DNA of 64,000 nucleotides from Luteococcus sp038433135 (GCF_038433135.1 NZ_JBCDMV010000019.1:62001-126000); one strand, 5' to 3'. Shown: positions 25,574 to 36,546, numbered from the stretch's first letter. The notes: generated by a model not told the origin, from the sequence alone. Translations and numbers: made by a program.

Positions 25574-26742
25574 TCCCCCTGGAGCGGCGCCCGGTGATCG
25601 TCGACGCGCTGCGCACCCCGATCGGCACCTCCGGCGGCGCCCTGCGCCAGCTCGACGTCGTCGGCCTGCTCGCGCCCGTGCTGGCCCAACTCGCCCACCG
25701 CAGCCCCGAACCGATCGGTGAGGTGTGCATCGGCAATGTTCGCGGCCCCGGTGGCAACCCCGCCCGCGTCGCCGCCCTGGCCGCCGGGCTGCCCACTGAC
25801 GTCCCCGCCATCACGGTGGACCGGCAGTGCGGCTCCGGCATGGCCGCCATCGAGCACAGCGTCGGGATGCTCAGCGGCCTGGCCGAGGGCTTGCGGATCG
25901 CCGGGGGAGTGCAGTCCGCCAGCACCCAACCGTGGACCTATTTGCCGCCCAGTCGTCCGGGAGCGGACCCCGTGCGCTACGAGCGAGCCCCCTTCACCCC
26001 GGCCAGCTTCGGCGACCCGGAGATGGGCGTCGCCGCCGACCTGGTGGCCGCCGAATGCGGCATCACCCGGCAACGGCAGGATGCCTACGCGCTGCGCTCC
26101 CATCAGCGAGCCGTCACCTGCCAGCGGGCGGGCATCTTCGACGACGAGATCCTGCCCTTGGCTGGACTCGTGCATGACGAACGACCGCGCGCCGGATTCA
26201 CCCCGGAGCGCCTGGCGCGCTTCCGCCCCGCCTTCAGCCCCGATGGCACCTGCACCGCCGCCAACTCCTGCGGGGTCAACGACGGCGCCGCCGCGGTGCT
26301 GCTCTGCGACGGCGACACCGCCACACGTTTGGGGCTAGGGGGTTTGCGGGTGGTCGACGTCGTCACCACCGCCGGACGGCCGGATCGACCCGGGCTGGGG
26401 ATCGTCGCTGCCGTCCGACGGCTGGTGGAACGCACCGGCATCGGCCTGGACCAGATCGACGTCGTGGACTTCAACGAGGCCTTCGCCGGGCAGGTGTTGG
26501 CCTGTCTGGACCAGCTCGGCATCGACGAGACCCGCAACTGCCCCCAGGGCGGCGCTATCGCGCTGGGGCACCCGTGGGCGGCCAGCGGCGCCGTCCAGCT
26601 GGTGCGGCTGTTCACCCAGCTGGTGCGGGCGCCGCAGCAGCTCGGGGCGCGCTACGGTCTGGCGGGCATCGCGATCGGCGGCGGGCAGGGCACCGCCATG
26701 CTGGTGGAACGAATCCGGCCCTCAGAACGGGAGAACAGATGA
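25570..26742 (+). CDS. Thiolase-family protein with an altered active site
   Basis: The 390-residue protein has the thiolase fold: nucleophile region TVDRQCGSGMAAIEHS (Cys near residue 90), VVDFNEAFAGQ, and GHPWAASGAVQLVR with the catalytic His. The C-terminal motif, usually C-x-G-G-G-x-G, reads AIGGGQG, so the second catalytic Cys is replaced by Ala. Condensation or thiolysis by the normal mechanism may be impaired. It overlaps the AMP-ligase gene by four bases and the bioM gene by four bases, so it is a genuine member of the biotin-transport operon. An acyl-chain step in biotin-precursor handling is possible; so is a non-classical acyl transfer. Confidence 0.85.
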   Translation: MIPLERRPVIVDALRTPIGTSGGALRQLDVVGLLAPVLAQLAHRSPEPIGEVCIGNVRGPGGNPARVAALAAGLPTDVPAITVDRQCGSGMAAIEHSVGMLSGLAEGLRIAGGVQSASTQPWTYLPPSRPGADPVRYERAPFTPASFGDPEMGVAADLVAAECGITRQRQDAYALRSHQRAVTCQRAGIFDDEILPLAGLVHDERPRAGFTPERLARFRPAFSPDGTCTAANSCGVNDGAAAVLLCDGDTATRLGLGGLRVVDVVTTAGRPDRPGLGIVAAVRRLVERTGIGLDQIDVVDFNEAFAGQVLACLDQLGIDETRNCPQGGAIALGHPWAASGAVQLVRLFTQLVRAPQQLGARYGLAGIAIGGGQGTAMLVERIRPSERENR

Positions 26743-27431
26743 TCATCGAGGCGCAGGGCGTCGGCCACGCCTATGGCGAGGGCAGCACCCGACGAGTGGT
26801 GCTGGAGGGCGTCGACGTCACGCTCACCGAACGTCGGATCGGGGTGATCGGGCACAACGGCTCCGGCAAGTCCACCTTCCTGCGGATGCTCAACGGACTG
26901 GTGCTGCCCAGCGAGGGGAAGCTCCTGGTCAACGGGATGGACACCGCCAAACAGGCCAAGGAGATCCGCAAGCTCGTCGGCTTCCTGTTCACCGACCCGG
27001 ACAACCAGATCATCATGCCCACCGTCGCCGAGGACGTCGCCTTCGGGCTGCGCAAGTCCGGCCTTGCTGCCGACGAGGTCACCCGGCGGGTCGACGCCCT
27101 GCTGGAACGCTTCGGGTTGCTCGGCCACCGCGACCATCCCGCCCAGCTGCTCTCCGGCGGTCAGAAGCAGTTGCAGGCGCTGGCCGCGGTGCTCATCACC
27201 GAACCGGAGCTGATCGTGATGGACGAACCCACCACGCTGCTGGACATTCGCAATGCCAACCAGATCGGCCGGATCATCAACACCGTCGAGGCCACCGTCG
27301 TGCTCGCCACCCACCACCTTCACCTGCTCGACGACTTCGACCGGGTGCTGGTCTTCGACCACGGCAAGCTCGTCGCCGACGACGCACCGGCCGCCGCCGT
27401 GGCCCACTACCGCGCCCTGATGGAGGCCTGA
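26739..27431 (+). CDS. bioM: ECF transporter ATPase BioM
   Basis: The 230-residue ABC ATPase has Walker A GHNGSGKST near residue 36, the ECF-specific Q-loop region FTDPDNQIIMPTVAEDVAFG, signature LLSGGQKQLQALA and Walker B LIVMDEPTTLLD, followed by the switch His in ATHHLHLL. FTDPDNQ is typical of ECF-type ATPases. With BioY and BioN it forms the biotin uptake complex. The start overlaps the thiolase stop (ATGA) and the stop overlaps bioN by one base. Confidence 0.93.
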   Translation: MIIEAQGVGHAYGEGSTRRVVLEGVDVTLTERRIGVIGHNGSGKSTFLRMLNGLVLPSEGKLLVNGMDTAKQAKEIRKLVGFLFTDPDNQIIMPTVAEDVAFGLRKSGLAADEVTRRVDALLERFGLLGHRDHPAQLLSGGQKQLQALAAVLITEPELIVMDEPTTLLDIRNANQIGRIINTVEATVVLATHHLHLLDDFDRVLVFDHGKLVADDAPAAAVAHYRALMEA

Positions 27432-28039
27432 TGCGCACCACGCTGGGGCTCTACCGGCCGGGGGACAGCCCACTGCACCGGATGCCGCCCGGCGTGAAGC
27501 TCCTGGCCCTGCTGGTGCTGGGCACCGCGTCGGTCTGGCTGCAGGGCTGGTGGTATGTGGTGCTCGGCTGCCTGGCCGCCGTCCTGGCGCTCTACCCGCT
27601 GGCCGGTTTCGGTCCCCGCATCGCCTGGCAGCAGGCCCGCCCGATGCTCTTCCTGCTCGGCTTCACCATCGTGCTGCAGACGTGGAGTCTGGGCTGGCGG
27701 CAGGCCGTCGCCATCACCGTGATGATCCTGGTGCTGGTGCTGGCGGCCGCGCTGGTCACCCTCACCACCCGCACCACCGCCCTGATCGATGTCGTGGTCC
27801 GCGCCTGCGGCCCGCTGCGCCGCTTCGGCGTCGACCCCGAACGCGTCGGGCTGATGCTCAACCTGGGCATCCGCTGCGTCCCGCTGGTGGCCGCCATCGC
27901 CGCCGAGGTCAAGGAGGCGCAGATTGCCCGGCTGGGGCAGTTCAGCCTGCGCGCCTTCGCCGTTCCGCTGGTCGTCCGTTCCCTGCGCGACGCCGACGCC
28001 CTGGGTGAGGCCCTCGCCGCTCGTGGGATCGACGACTGA
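27431..28039 (+). CDS. bioN: ECF transporter transmembrane subunit BioN
   Basis: The 202-residue EcfT-type membrane protein has four or five helices (LLALLVLGTASVWLQGWWYV, MLFLLGFTIVLQTW, AITVMILVLVLAAALVTL) and a cytoplasmic coupling region ending in EALAARGIDD, whose Ala-Arg-Gly motif contacts the ATPase. It is the last gene of the bioY operon. About 60 bases separate it from the acyl-CoA synthetase gene, which has its own promoter. Confidence 0.92.
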   Translation: MRTTLGLYRPGDSPLHRMPPGVKLLALLVLGTASVWLQGWWYVVLGCLAAVLALYPLAGFGPRIAWQQARPMLFLLGFTIVLQTWSLGWRQAVAITVMILVLVLAAALVTLTTRTTALIDVVVRACGPLRRFGVDPERVGLMLNLGIRCVPLVAAIAAEVKEAQIARLGQFSLRAFAVPLVVRSLRDADALGEALAARGIDD

Positions 28040-28093
28040 ATACGCCCGGCCCACCCGAGCCAGAGCTTTCGGGGGCTCTCAGCATCGGCCCGG

Positions 28094-28102
28094 TAGGCTC
28101 GG

Positions 28103-28105
<3 letters not shown>
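28094..28105 (+). promoter_or_regulatory. Promoter at the start of the acyl-CoA synthetase gene
   Basis: TAGGCT (28094-28099), then six bases, then GTG 28106, the second codon of the annotated frame. It suggests a leaderless mRNA beginning at GTG 28106 rather than ATG 28103. Confidence 0.55.
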
Positions 28106-29998
<1,893 letters not shown>

Positions 29999-30003
29999 GC
30001 GCG

Positions 30004-30858
30004 GTGCAGCACCCCGTCGCACGGCTCGACGTCCCGGTCAGGTGGACCGATCTTGACCTGCAGGGGCATGTGAACAACACCCTGGTGGCCGAATACCTGC
30101 AGGAGGCCCGCGCCGGGCTGCTGGAGGCCGGGCGCAATGCGCACCTGGTCAACGGTGGGGTGCTGGTGGTGGGCCACGTGGTGGAATACCTGCGCCCGAT
30201 CCTGTTCAGCGGCCAGCCGTTGGTGGCCGATGTCGGCGTCTTCGGGGTGGGGGCCTCGCGCTTCCACGCCATGTACGAGCTGCTGCAGGGCGGCGAGCTG
30301 TGTGCCCGGGCGACGACGGCGCTGTGCCCGTTCGACTTCGCCACCCAGCGGCCGCGACGACTCACCGCCGACGAACGCGCCTGGTTCCTGGAGGTGGCCG
30401 ACGAGCGTCCGCCGGTCCGCGACCTGCGGGTGCCGGCGCTGGAGGGCCGCGGCCACGTCCACCCCTTCACGGTGCGTTGGGGCGACATCGACCGCTACGG
30501 GCACGTCAACAATGTGCGGCACTTCGACTATGTGCAGGAGGCGCGGATCTCCGCCACCACCGACGCGGACCCGACGATGCGTCGTGACGGGGGAGACGTG
30601 CGCTGGGTGGTCGCCCGGCAGGACGTCGACTACCTGACCCAGATCAGCCACCGGCCCCAGCCCTATGCCGTGCACACCGCCGTCGCCGCGCTGGGCCGCA
30701 GCAGCTACACGCTGGCCGCCGAGATCGTCGACCCGCTGGACGACGGCCGGGTGCTGGCCCGGGCTCGCACCGTGCAGGTCTGCACCGACGCAACCGGGGT
30801 CAAGCAGGAGCTGCCGCAATCCACTCGGGAAGCGCTGGGATCCCTGCTGGTCAGTTGA
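30004..30858 (+). CDS. Double hotdog acyl-CoA thioesterase
   Basis: The 284-residue protein contains two hotdog domains, each with a 4HBT-type helix: VRWTDLDLQGHVNNTLVAEY (first) and VRWGDIDRYGHVNNVRHFDY (second). The Asp in each is the usual catalytic residue. Such proteins hydrolyse acyl-CoA esters. GTG 30004 is five bases after the synthetase stop and follows AGGAGG at 29989-29994. Pairing with the acyl-CoA synthetase suggests control of the cellular acyl-CoA pool. Confidence 0.88.
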   Translation: MQHPVARLDVPVRWTDLDLQGHVNNTLVAEYLQEARAGLLEAGRNAHLVNGGVLVVGHVVEYLRPILFSGQPLVADVGVFGVGASRFHAMYELLQGGELCARATTALCPFDFATQRPRRLTADERAWFLEVADERPPVRDLRVPALEGRGHVHPFTVRWGDIDRYGHVNNVRHFDYVQEARISATTDADPTMRRDGGDVRWVVARQDVDYLTQISHRPQPYAVHTAVAALGRSSYTLAAEIVDPLDDGRVLARARTVQVCTDATGVKQELPQSTREALGSLLVS

Positions 30859-30866
30859 AACCATGG

Positions 30867-31022
30867 CCCTTCCACCAGGAAGCCCTGGATCCATTCCCGG
30901 CGGCTCTGCAAGGTGGCCTGATCGACGTGGCCGATGGGTGCCACCATGCGACGCTCGGCAGCGGCCTGACGCTTCAGCTCGTCTCGCAACTCTGCTGGCA
31001 CCTTGATCGTCGTCATGGTCAT
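30867..31022 (-). pseudogene. Ribbon-helix-helix antitoxin-like remnant
   Basis: From ATG 31022 or 31016 the frame reads MTTIKVPAELRDELKRQAAA, a typical start of a ribbon-helix-helix antitoxin. After AAAERR the similarity to such antitoxins fades, and the frame runs on antisense to the thioesterase gene as far as 30705 without a sensible end. No toxin gene is beside it. It is either a decayed antitoxin or an orphan with an altered C-terminus. Confidence 0.45.
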
Positions 31023-31057
31023 CTCAAAGTATGACTCTGGGGGCATTGGCTCAAGGC

Positions 31058-31119
31058 CCACGACAGGCTCGGGGATCGTGGCTGGGATCGCAACCACGGC
31101 TGCCGAGCCTGTCGAGGCC
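31058..31119. repeat. Complete inverted unit of the dispersed repeat
   Basis: ACGACAGGCTCGG (31060-31072) faces CCGAGCCTGTCGAG (31103-31116). The inner arms ATCGTGGCTGGGATCG and CGCAACCACGGCTG extend the pairing. The 60-bp unit can fold into one long hairpin between the antitoxin remnant and the glucosidase gene. Confidence 0.8.
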
Positions 31120-31126
31120 CTTCGGG

Positions 31127-32809
31127 TCAGACCTTCAACCAGGCGGCGGCGTCGGTGGGGAGCCGGCCGTCGACCAGCTCCGCCGTGGCCACCAGCAGCT
31201 CGCCGTCCAGCGCCACCGGCTCGGGGCCGTAGTTCACCACGCACCGGAAACCGGGCTGGCGGGTGAAGCTGAGCACGTCGACGGCTGACTCGTCCCAAGA
31301 CATCTCGCCGTCGCCCAGGGCGTCCAGCTCGTGCCGCAGCCGCAGCAGGGTGCGGAAGAGGTTCAGCGTGGACGCCGGATCGTGCTCCTGCGCCTCGGCG
31401 GTCAGCGAGGCCCAGCCGGCGGGCTGGGGGAGCCACGGTTCCGCGTCGGTGCCGAAGCCGAAGGGCTGCTCGGTGCCGGACCACGGGATCGGCACCCGGC
31501 AGCCGTCGCGGCCCTTCACCGTGTGGTTGGAACGCGCCCACGTGGGATCCTGACGCAGCTCGTCGGGCAGGTCCTCCACCTCTTCGAGGCCCAGCTCCTG
31601 GCCCTGGTAGACATACGCCCCGCCGGGCAGTGCCAGCATCAGCGCGGCCGCGGCGCGGGCCCGGCGACGGCCCAGCTCGACGTCGGTCGGCAGGTCCTGC
31701 ATGTGCTCCTGCCAGTGGCCGTCCTCGTCCTCGTCCATGCTGCCGAAGTGCCGGCCGGACAGGCTCTTGCCGTAGCGGGTGGTGGCGCGCAGCACGTCGT
31801 GGTTCTCCAGCACCCAGGTGGTGGGGGCGCCGACGCCGTCGTGCGCGGTGATGGAGGAATCGATCACCATCCGCATGCTGTCCGACGCCCACTCCGATTG
31901 CAGGAATTCGAAGTTGAAGCTGGTGTTCAGCCGGCCGGGGCTGACATAGTCCACCAGCCGCTCCAGCGGCAGGTAGGCCTCGCTGACGAAGATCCGGGCA
32001 CCCAGCTCGGTGCCGGCATAGCCGTCGGCCAGCGCGCGCCAGCGACGCTGGATGTCCTCCAGACCGGGCTGGTCCCACAGCGGCGAGCCGGGCACCTTCT
32101 GCCACGAGCCGTCGCCGGTCAGCGGGTCGATCGGGGTGTCGTTGAATTCGGGCGCCTTCACCAGAGAGTCGGCGACGTCCACCCGGAAGCCGTCGACACC
32201 GCGGTCGAACCAGAAGCGCAGAACCCGGTCGATCTCGGCGCGCACCGCCTCGTTCTCCCAGTTCCAGTCGGGCTGCTCGGGGGCGAACATGTGCAGGTAG
32301 AACTGCGCCGGGCGCTCGTCGGTGGCCTCGCTCACCTTTTCCCACATCGAGCCGCCGAACAGCGCGCCCCAGTTGGTGGGCGGCTGGTCGCCGTTCTCAC
32401 CGATGCCGTCGCGGAAGATGAACATGTCCCGCTCCGGCGAACCGGGCCCCGCGGCCAGTGCCTGCTGGAAGAGTGGATGATCGATGGAGCAGTGGTTGGG
32501 CACCAGGTCGATCAGCACCCGCAGGCCCAGCTCGTGCGCCGTGGCGATGAATTCGTCGGCGTCGGCCAGGGTGCCGAAGTCGGGGTTGATGTCGCAGTAG
32601 TCGGCGACGTCATAGCCACCGTCCCACAACGGCGACGGGTACCAGGGGGAGACCCAGATGGCGTCGACGCCGAGCGACTTGAGGTGGGGCAGCTTGCCGA
32701 TCATGCCCCGGACGTCGCCGGTGCCGTCATTGTTCGCGTCGGCGAAGCTGCGCGGATAGATCTGGTAGGTGACGGCGTGGCGCCACCAGGTCGGGTCATC
32801 GAAAGTCAC
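31127..32809 (-). CDS. Alpha-glucosidase, GH13 family
   Basis: The 560-residue protein hydrolyses alpha-glucosidic oligosaccharides such as maltose or isomaltose. It has the GH13 regions in order: DLVPNHCS, GFRVDVADSL (nucleophile Asp), IFVSEAYL (acid-base Glu) and LENHDVLRATT (third Asp), and the front motif VTYQIYPRSFADANNDGTGD of the oligo-1,6-glucosidase/alpha-glucosidase branch. The GTG at 32809 is chosen because TAGGCT stands seven bases upstream and the frame beyond it has no similarity. It ends just after a repeat unit and is probably monocistronic. Confidence 0.92.
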   Translation of the reverse strand: MTFDDPTWWRHAVTYQIYPRSFADANNDGTGDVRGMIGKLPHLKSLGVDAIWVSPWYPSPLWDGGYDVADYCDINPDFGTLADADEFIATAHELGLRVLIDLVPNHCSIDHPLFQQALAAGPGSPERDMFIFRDGIGENGDQPPTNWGALFGGSMWEKVSEATDERPAQFYLHMFAPEQPDWNWENEAVRAEIDRVLRFWFDRGVDGFRVDVADSLVKAPEFNDTPIDPLTGDGSWQKVPGSPLWDQPGLEDIQRRWRALADGYAGTELGARIFVSEAYLPLERLVDYVSPGRLNTSFNFEFLQSEWASDSMRMVIDSSITAHDGVGAPTTWVLENHDVLRATTRYGKSLSGRHFGSMDEDEDGHWQEHMQDLPTDVELGRRRARAAAALMLALPGGAYVYQGQELGLEEVEDLPDELRQDPTWARSNHTVKGRDGCRVPIPWSGTEQPFGFGTDAEPWLPQPAGWASLTAEAQEHDPASTLNLFRTLLRLRHELDALGDGEMSWDESAVDVLSFTRQPGFRCVVNYGPEPVALDGELLVATAELVDGRLPTDAAAWLKV

Positions 32810-32822
32810 CTCACCAAGCCTA
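32810..32822 (-). promoter_or_regulatory. Leaderless promoter of the GH13 gene
   Basis: On the minus strand, TAGGCT (32822-32817), then seven bases, then GTG at 32809. Confidence 0.55.
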
Positions 32823-32863
32823 CTGACCGTGTGGTGAGTTCCGCGCATTGGTGGCGGATGCCG

Positions 32864-33613
32864 TCAGCTCCAACGACGCTTCTGCCGGGGCCGGGGGAGC
32901 CGTCCCGGCGGGCTCTCGCCGCGCCACCACGACGGCCGCGGAATATTGCTGAAAGTGCTTCGTGGGCGCAGGTTGAAGGCCATCGGCAGGGTCCAACCGC
33001 GCCAGATCCCGCCCAGGGTCAGCCCGCTGCCCACCGCGAAGCTGGCCACCGTCGCCATCGTGTGGTTGCCGGTGGGCCACAGCAGCACGGTGACCAGGCT
33101 GGCGGCCATCGCGCTGGTGGCGTAGAGGGTGTTGCCGCCGAAGACCGTCGGGATCCGGCGCAGCAGCACGTCGCGCAGCATCCCGCCGCCGACGGCGGTG
33201 ACGGTGCCCAGCAGGATCGCCGACATCGGGCTGAAGCCGTGCGCCAGCGCCCGCTGGGAGCCGGCCGCGGCCCACGCACCCAGCGCCAGGGCGTCGATCA
33301 CCGGGAAGAGCCGGTCCCAGAACTGGTGGGTGATCGGGATCATGAAGGCCAGCACGGCCCCGATCAGGGCGGTGGTGAAATAGGCGCTGTCCACCAATGC
33401 GACGGGGGTGCCGCGCTGCATCAGGGTGTCTCGGATCATGCCGCCACCCAGCGCCGACGCGATCGCCAAGGTGCCGAAACCGATCGGATCCATGTTCTCC
33501 GAGCGAGCCATCACGCCGCCCAGGATGGCGTTGAAGAGCACCCCGGTGAGGTCGATGAAGCGGACGGCGTGGTTGATGGTGAGGGGATCGAGGGGTACGT
33601 CCAGAGGCTGCAC
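32864..33613 (-). CDS. TRIC-family cation channel protein
   Basis: The 249-residue protein consists of two related three-helix halves plus a seventh helix. The paired glycine motifs ASALGGGMIRDTLMQRGTPV and AVGGGMLRDVLLRRIPTV are diagnostic of the bacterial TRIC (YadS/YicG, UPF0126) family of monovalent cation channels. GTG 33613 has GGGAG nine bases upstream. The C-terminal 35 residues are basic and rich in Pro and Arg, probably cytoplasmic. It reads in the same direction as the glucosidase gene, but there is no sign of functional linkage. Confidence 0.88.
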   Translation of the reverse strand: MQPLDVPLDPLTINHAVRFIDLTGVLFNAILGGVMARSENMDPIGFGTLAIASALGGGMIRDTLMQRGTPVALVDSAYFTTALIGAVLAFMIPITHQFWDRLFPVIDALALGAWAAAGSQRALAHGFSPMSAILLGTVTAVGGGMLRDVLLRRIPTVFGGNTLYATSAMAASLVTVLLWPTGNHTMATVASFAVGSGLTLGGIWRGWTLPMAFNLRPRSTFSNIPRPSWWRGESPPGRLPRPRQKRRWS

Positions 33614-33747
33614 GAGACCATTCTCCCAGCCCTTTCACCCGCCCAGGAGAGCTGGAAAACGGCGGGCCGGGTGCGGGAATCCACAGCCAAGGAACTAATC
33701 TTTACGCGCCAGCACACGCACAGTGTGCCCTTCCTCAGGAGAATCTC

Positions 33748-35727
33748 TTGTCTTCAACCGTCACCACCGCCGGATCGCCCGGCCGCACGGGTCTGCGTGA
33801 GCTCACCCTGCGAGGCGTGATCATCGGCGGCATCATCACGCTGGTCTTCACCGCCGCCAATGTCTACCTCGGGCTCAAGGTGGGCCTGACCTTCGCCACC
33901 TCCATCCCCGCCGCCGTCATCTCGATGGCCATCCTGCGGTTCTTCAAGGATCACACGATCGTGGAGAACAACATCGTGCAGACCATCGCGTCGGCCGCCG
34001 GCACGCTGAGTGCGATCATCTTCGTCCTGCCCGGTCTGGTGATGCTGGGCTACTGGCAGGGCTTCCCCTACTGGACCACCGCCGCGGTCTGCTTCTTCGG
34101 CGGCGTGCTCGGCGTGATGTACTCCATCCCGCTGCGCCGCGCCCTGGTCACCGGCTCCGACCTGCCCTACCCGGAGGGCGTCGCCGCGGCCGAGGTGCTG
34201 CGCGTCGGTGATTCCGCGGGCGGATCCGAGGAGAATGCCCGCGGCCTGAAGGTGATCATCACCGCGGGTCTGGCAGCTGCGGCCTTCACCGTGGTCGCCA
34301 AGATGAAGCTGGTCGCCGAGGGCGTCCAGCAGGCCCTGCGGATTGGCAGCGGCGGCACCATCGTCGGTACCAGCCTGTCCTTGGCCCTGATCGGTGTCGG
34401 TCACCTGGTGGGCATCACCGTCGGGATCGCCATGGTGATCGGCCTGTTGATCAGCTATGGCGTGATCCTGCCGATCATGACGCAGGGCAAGCTAGACCAG
34501 TCGCTGCCCCTGGCCAAGGCCGTCCAGACGGTCTTCGCCAGTGACGTGCGCCTGATCGGCGCCGGAACCATGGCGGTTGCCGCCGTGTGGACGCTGGTCA
34601 AGATCATCGGCCCCATCATCAAGGGGATCAGCGAGTCGCTGGCTGCGCACCAGAAGGCCAGCAGCGAACTGGCGATCGAGGAGCGTGACCTGTCGATGAC
34701 CGTCGTGATCGGCACCACCCTGGCCTCCATGCTGCCGATCGGCGCGCTGTTGTGGCTGTTCACCCGCGGCACCCCGCTGGAGGGCAATTCCACCGGCCTG
34801 GTCATCACCTCGGTGCTCTTCGTGCTGCTGGTCGGGCTCTTCGTCGCCTCGGTCTGTGGCTACATGGCCGGCCTGATCGGCGCGTCCAATTCGCCGATCT
34901 CCGGCGTCGGCATCATCGTCGCGATCGCCGCGGCGCTGCTGATCAAGGGCGTGCACGGCGCCGGCAGCGGCGACATGACCGAGGCGCTGGTGGCCTACAC
35001 GCTGTTCACCACCGCGGTGGTCTTCGGCGTCGCCACCATCAGCAATGACAACCTGCAGGACCTGAAGACGGGCCAGCTGGTGGGCGCCACCCCGTGGAAG
35101 CAGCAGGTGGCGCTGATCATCGGCGTGGCCTTCGGTTCCGCGATCATCCCGCCGGTGCTCGGTGTGATGAACACCTCCTTCGGCTTCGCCGGCGCGCCGG
35201 GTGCCGGTCCCAATGCGCTGGCCGCCCCGCAGGCGTCGCTGATCTCGACCCTGGCCAAGGGCGTGCTCGGCGGTGGCCTGAACTGGCAGCTGCTGGGCCT
35301 CGGTGCCCTGATCGGCTGCGTCGTGGTGGCGATCAACGAGGTGCTGGGCAAGACCAGCAAGGGCAAGCTGGCCCTGCCGCCGCTGGCGGTCGGCATGGGC
35401 ATGTACCTGCCGATCAGCCTCACCCTGATGATCCCGATCGGCGCCCTGCTGGGGCTGTTCTACGACAAGTGGGCCAACCGCACCGCAAACCCCGAGCGCT
35501 CCAAGCGCCTGGGCACCCTGCTGGCCACCGGCCTGATCGTCGGTGAGAGCCTGTTCGGCGTGATCTATGCCGGCATCGTCGCCGCCACCGGCGAGGAGGA
35601 GCCGATGGCCGTGATCACGGCAAAGTCCTGGGCCAACCCCGCGCAGTTGGTGGGCATCGCGGTCTTCGCGCTGCTGGTCGGCGCGCTGTACGTCTGGACC
35701 AAGAAGAAGGCCGTCGCAAAGGCTTGA
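33748..35727 (+). CDS. OPT-family oligopeptide transporter
   Basis: The 659-residue membrane protein has about fifteen helices. The start ELTLRGVIIGGIITLVFTAA then NVYLGLKVGLTFATSIPAAV, and the later LPYPEGVAAAEVL and SPISGVGII segments are typical of the OPT family (oligopeptide or metal-chelate uptake). It starts at TTG 33748, rare in this window, with AGGAGA five bases before it; the next in-frame start would remove the first helix. A strong terminator follows, so the gene is monocistronic. The substrate is not predictable. Confidence 0.9.
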   Translation: MSSTVTTAGSPGRTGLRELTLRGVIIGGIITLVFTAANVYLGLKVGLTFATSIPAAVISMAILRFFKDHTIVENNIVQTIASAAGTLSAIIFVLPGLVMLGYWQGFPYWTTAAVCFFGGVLGVMYSIPLRRALVTGSDLPYPEGVAAAEVLRVGDSAGGSEENARGLKVIITAGLAAAAFTVVAKMKLVAEGVQQALRIGSGGTIVGTSLSLALIGVGHLVGITVGIAMVIGLLISYGVILPIMTQGKLDQSLPLAKAVQTVFASDVRLIGAGTMAVAAVWTLVKIIGPIIKGISESLAAHQKASSELAIEERDLSMTVVIGTTLASMLPIGALLWLFTRGTPLEGNSTGLVITSVLFVLLVGLFVASVCGYMAGLIGASNSPISGVGIIVAIAAALLIKGVHGAGSGDMTEALVAYTLFTTAVVFGVATISNDNLQDLKTGQLVGATPWKQQVALIIGVAFGSAIIPPVLGVMNTSFGFAGAPGAGPNALAAPQASLISTLAKGVLGGGLNWQLLGLGALIGCVVVAINEVLGKTSKGKLALPPLAVGMGMYLPISLTLMIPIGALLGLFYDKWANRTANPERSKRLGTLLATGLIVGESLFGVIYAGIVAATGEEEPMAVITAKSWANPAQLVGIAVFALLVGALYVWTKKKAVAKA

Positions 35728-35742
35728 TCGACGCTCCAGTCA

Positions 35743-35778
35743 CTCGGGGTCACCGGTTGTTCCGGTGACCCCGAGTTT
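35743..35778 (+). terminator. Terminator after the OPT gene
   Basis: A perfect 14-bp stem (35743-35756 with 35762-35775) with loop TTGTT is followed by TTT. It lies 15 bases after the stop codon. Confidence 0.9.
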
Positions 35779-35908
35779 GCGTCAACACCCGCCTAGCCTC
35801 GATTTGTCATGGGGCCGGGTTGGTCGCTGACCCAGCGCCTGCTGTCCTTGGGGAAGTGCCCCTTCAACTGCGACGATTCCGATCCAGTCAAGCAGCATCT
35901 TCCCTCCT

Positions 35909-36385
35909 CTATGCCCGGCCACACTCATGAAGTCTCGAGGCCAACAAGGGCGTCAAAATGCGCCAACCGCCGTCAACCTGGGCGTACAGGGGGCAGGACC
36001 GGGAGTCCTTTCCTCGATGGACCGGCGTTCCGGCCGGGACTCCGACGGAGGCGCTGTCTGGTAGCGGTACGGTGCGGGGGACTTGGGCGTCGCACTGCAC
36101 CGTGAACTCGCGGGGGCCGATCTGTGGGCTTGGGGTCTGCGGGGAGGCCTCGATGCCCCAGAACTGTCCACCCCATTGCACTCCCGCGGCATACGACCCC
36201 GACGGAGAATCCGAGGGCAATGCCCGCAAGGCGTCGCACCACCCCGGGTCCGTGGTGGAAATGGCGGTAGGAGCGGACGTGCTGCTTGGTGAGGTCACCG
36301 GCGTCGGGTTCGATGACGTGCAGCCGGCGAACAGGAGCAACAGCAGGGCGGTACCCGAGCTCCCGAGTGAGCGTGGATTTCGCAT
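35909..36385 (-). CDS. Putative lipoprotein of unknown function
   Basis: The 158-residue protein has a lipoprotein signal: basic start MRNPRSLG, hydrophobic LLLLLFAGC with the lipobox Cys at about residue 22, then a Ser/Thr/Pro-rich spacer. The mature part has a few Cys and Trp residues (WCDALRALP, FTVQCDAQVP, RSCPLYAQVDGGWRI) that could form two disulfides. I do not recognise a family. ATG 36385 is preceded by GGGGAG six bases away; the frame further upstream is not needed. No neighbouring gene hints at its role. Confidence 0.7.
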   Translation of the reverse strand: MRNPRSLGSSGTALLLLLFAGCTSSNPTPVTSPSSTSAPTAISTTDPGWCDALRALPSDSPSGSYAAGVQWGGQFWGIEASPQTPSPQIGPREFTVQCDAQVPRTVPLPDSASVGVPAGTPVHRGKDSRSCPLYAQVDGGWRILTPLLASRLHECGRA

Positions 36386-36518
36386 GGTGACTCCCCAGCG
36401 ACGGCTGTACCGAAGCGACCTACCACGGCCCAACCCTACGCTTGACTTCGGCTTGGTCTACAGTCTCGAGTTGATGTGCAGCGAACCGCCTCAATACGGG
36501 GCGGGTGGTCGTACAGAA

Positions 36519-36546
36519 GCGCCCCCACCGGTGCGGGTGGGGGCGC
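36519..36546 (-). terminator. Terminator after gnd
   Basis: An 11-bp perfect stem GCGCCCCCACC / GGTGGGGGCGC (36519-36529 with 36536-36546) lies downstream of the minus-strand gnd gene, beyond a copy of the dispersed repeat. Confidence 0.75.

Noticed and set aside
31331..33820. 829-codon plus-strand frame over the glucosidase and TRIC genes
   Set aside because: It spans two real minus-strand genes and the space between them, and its protein has no domain; it is a shadow frame.
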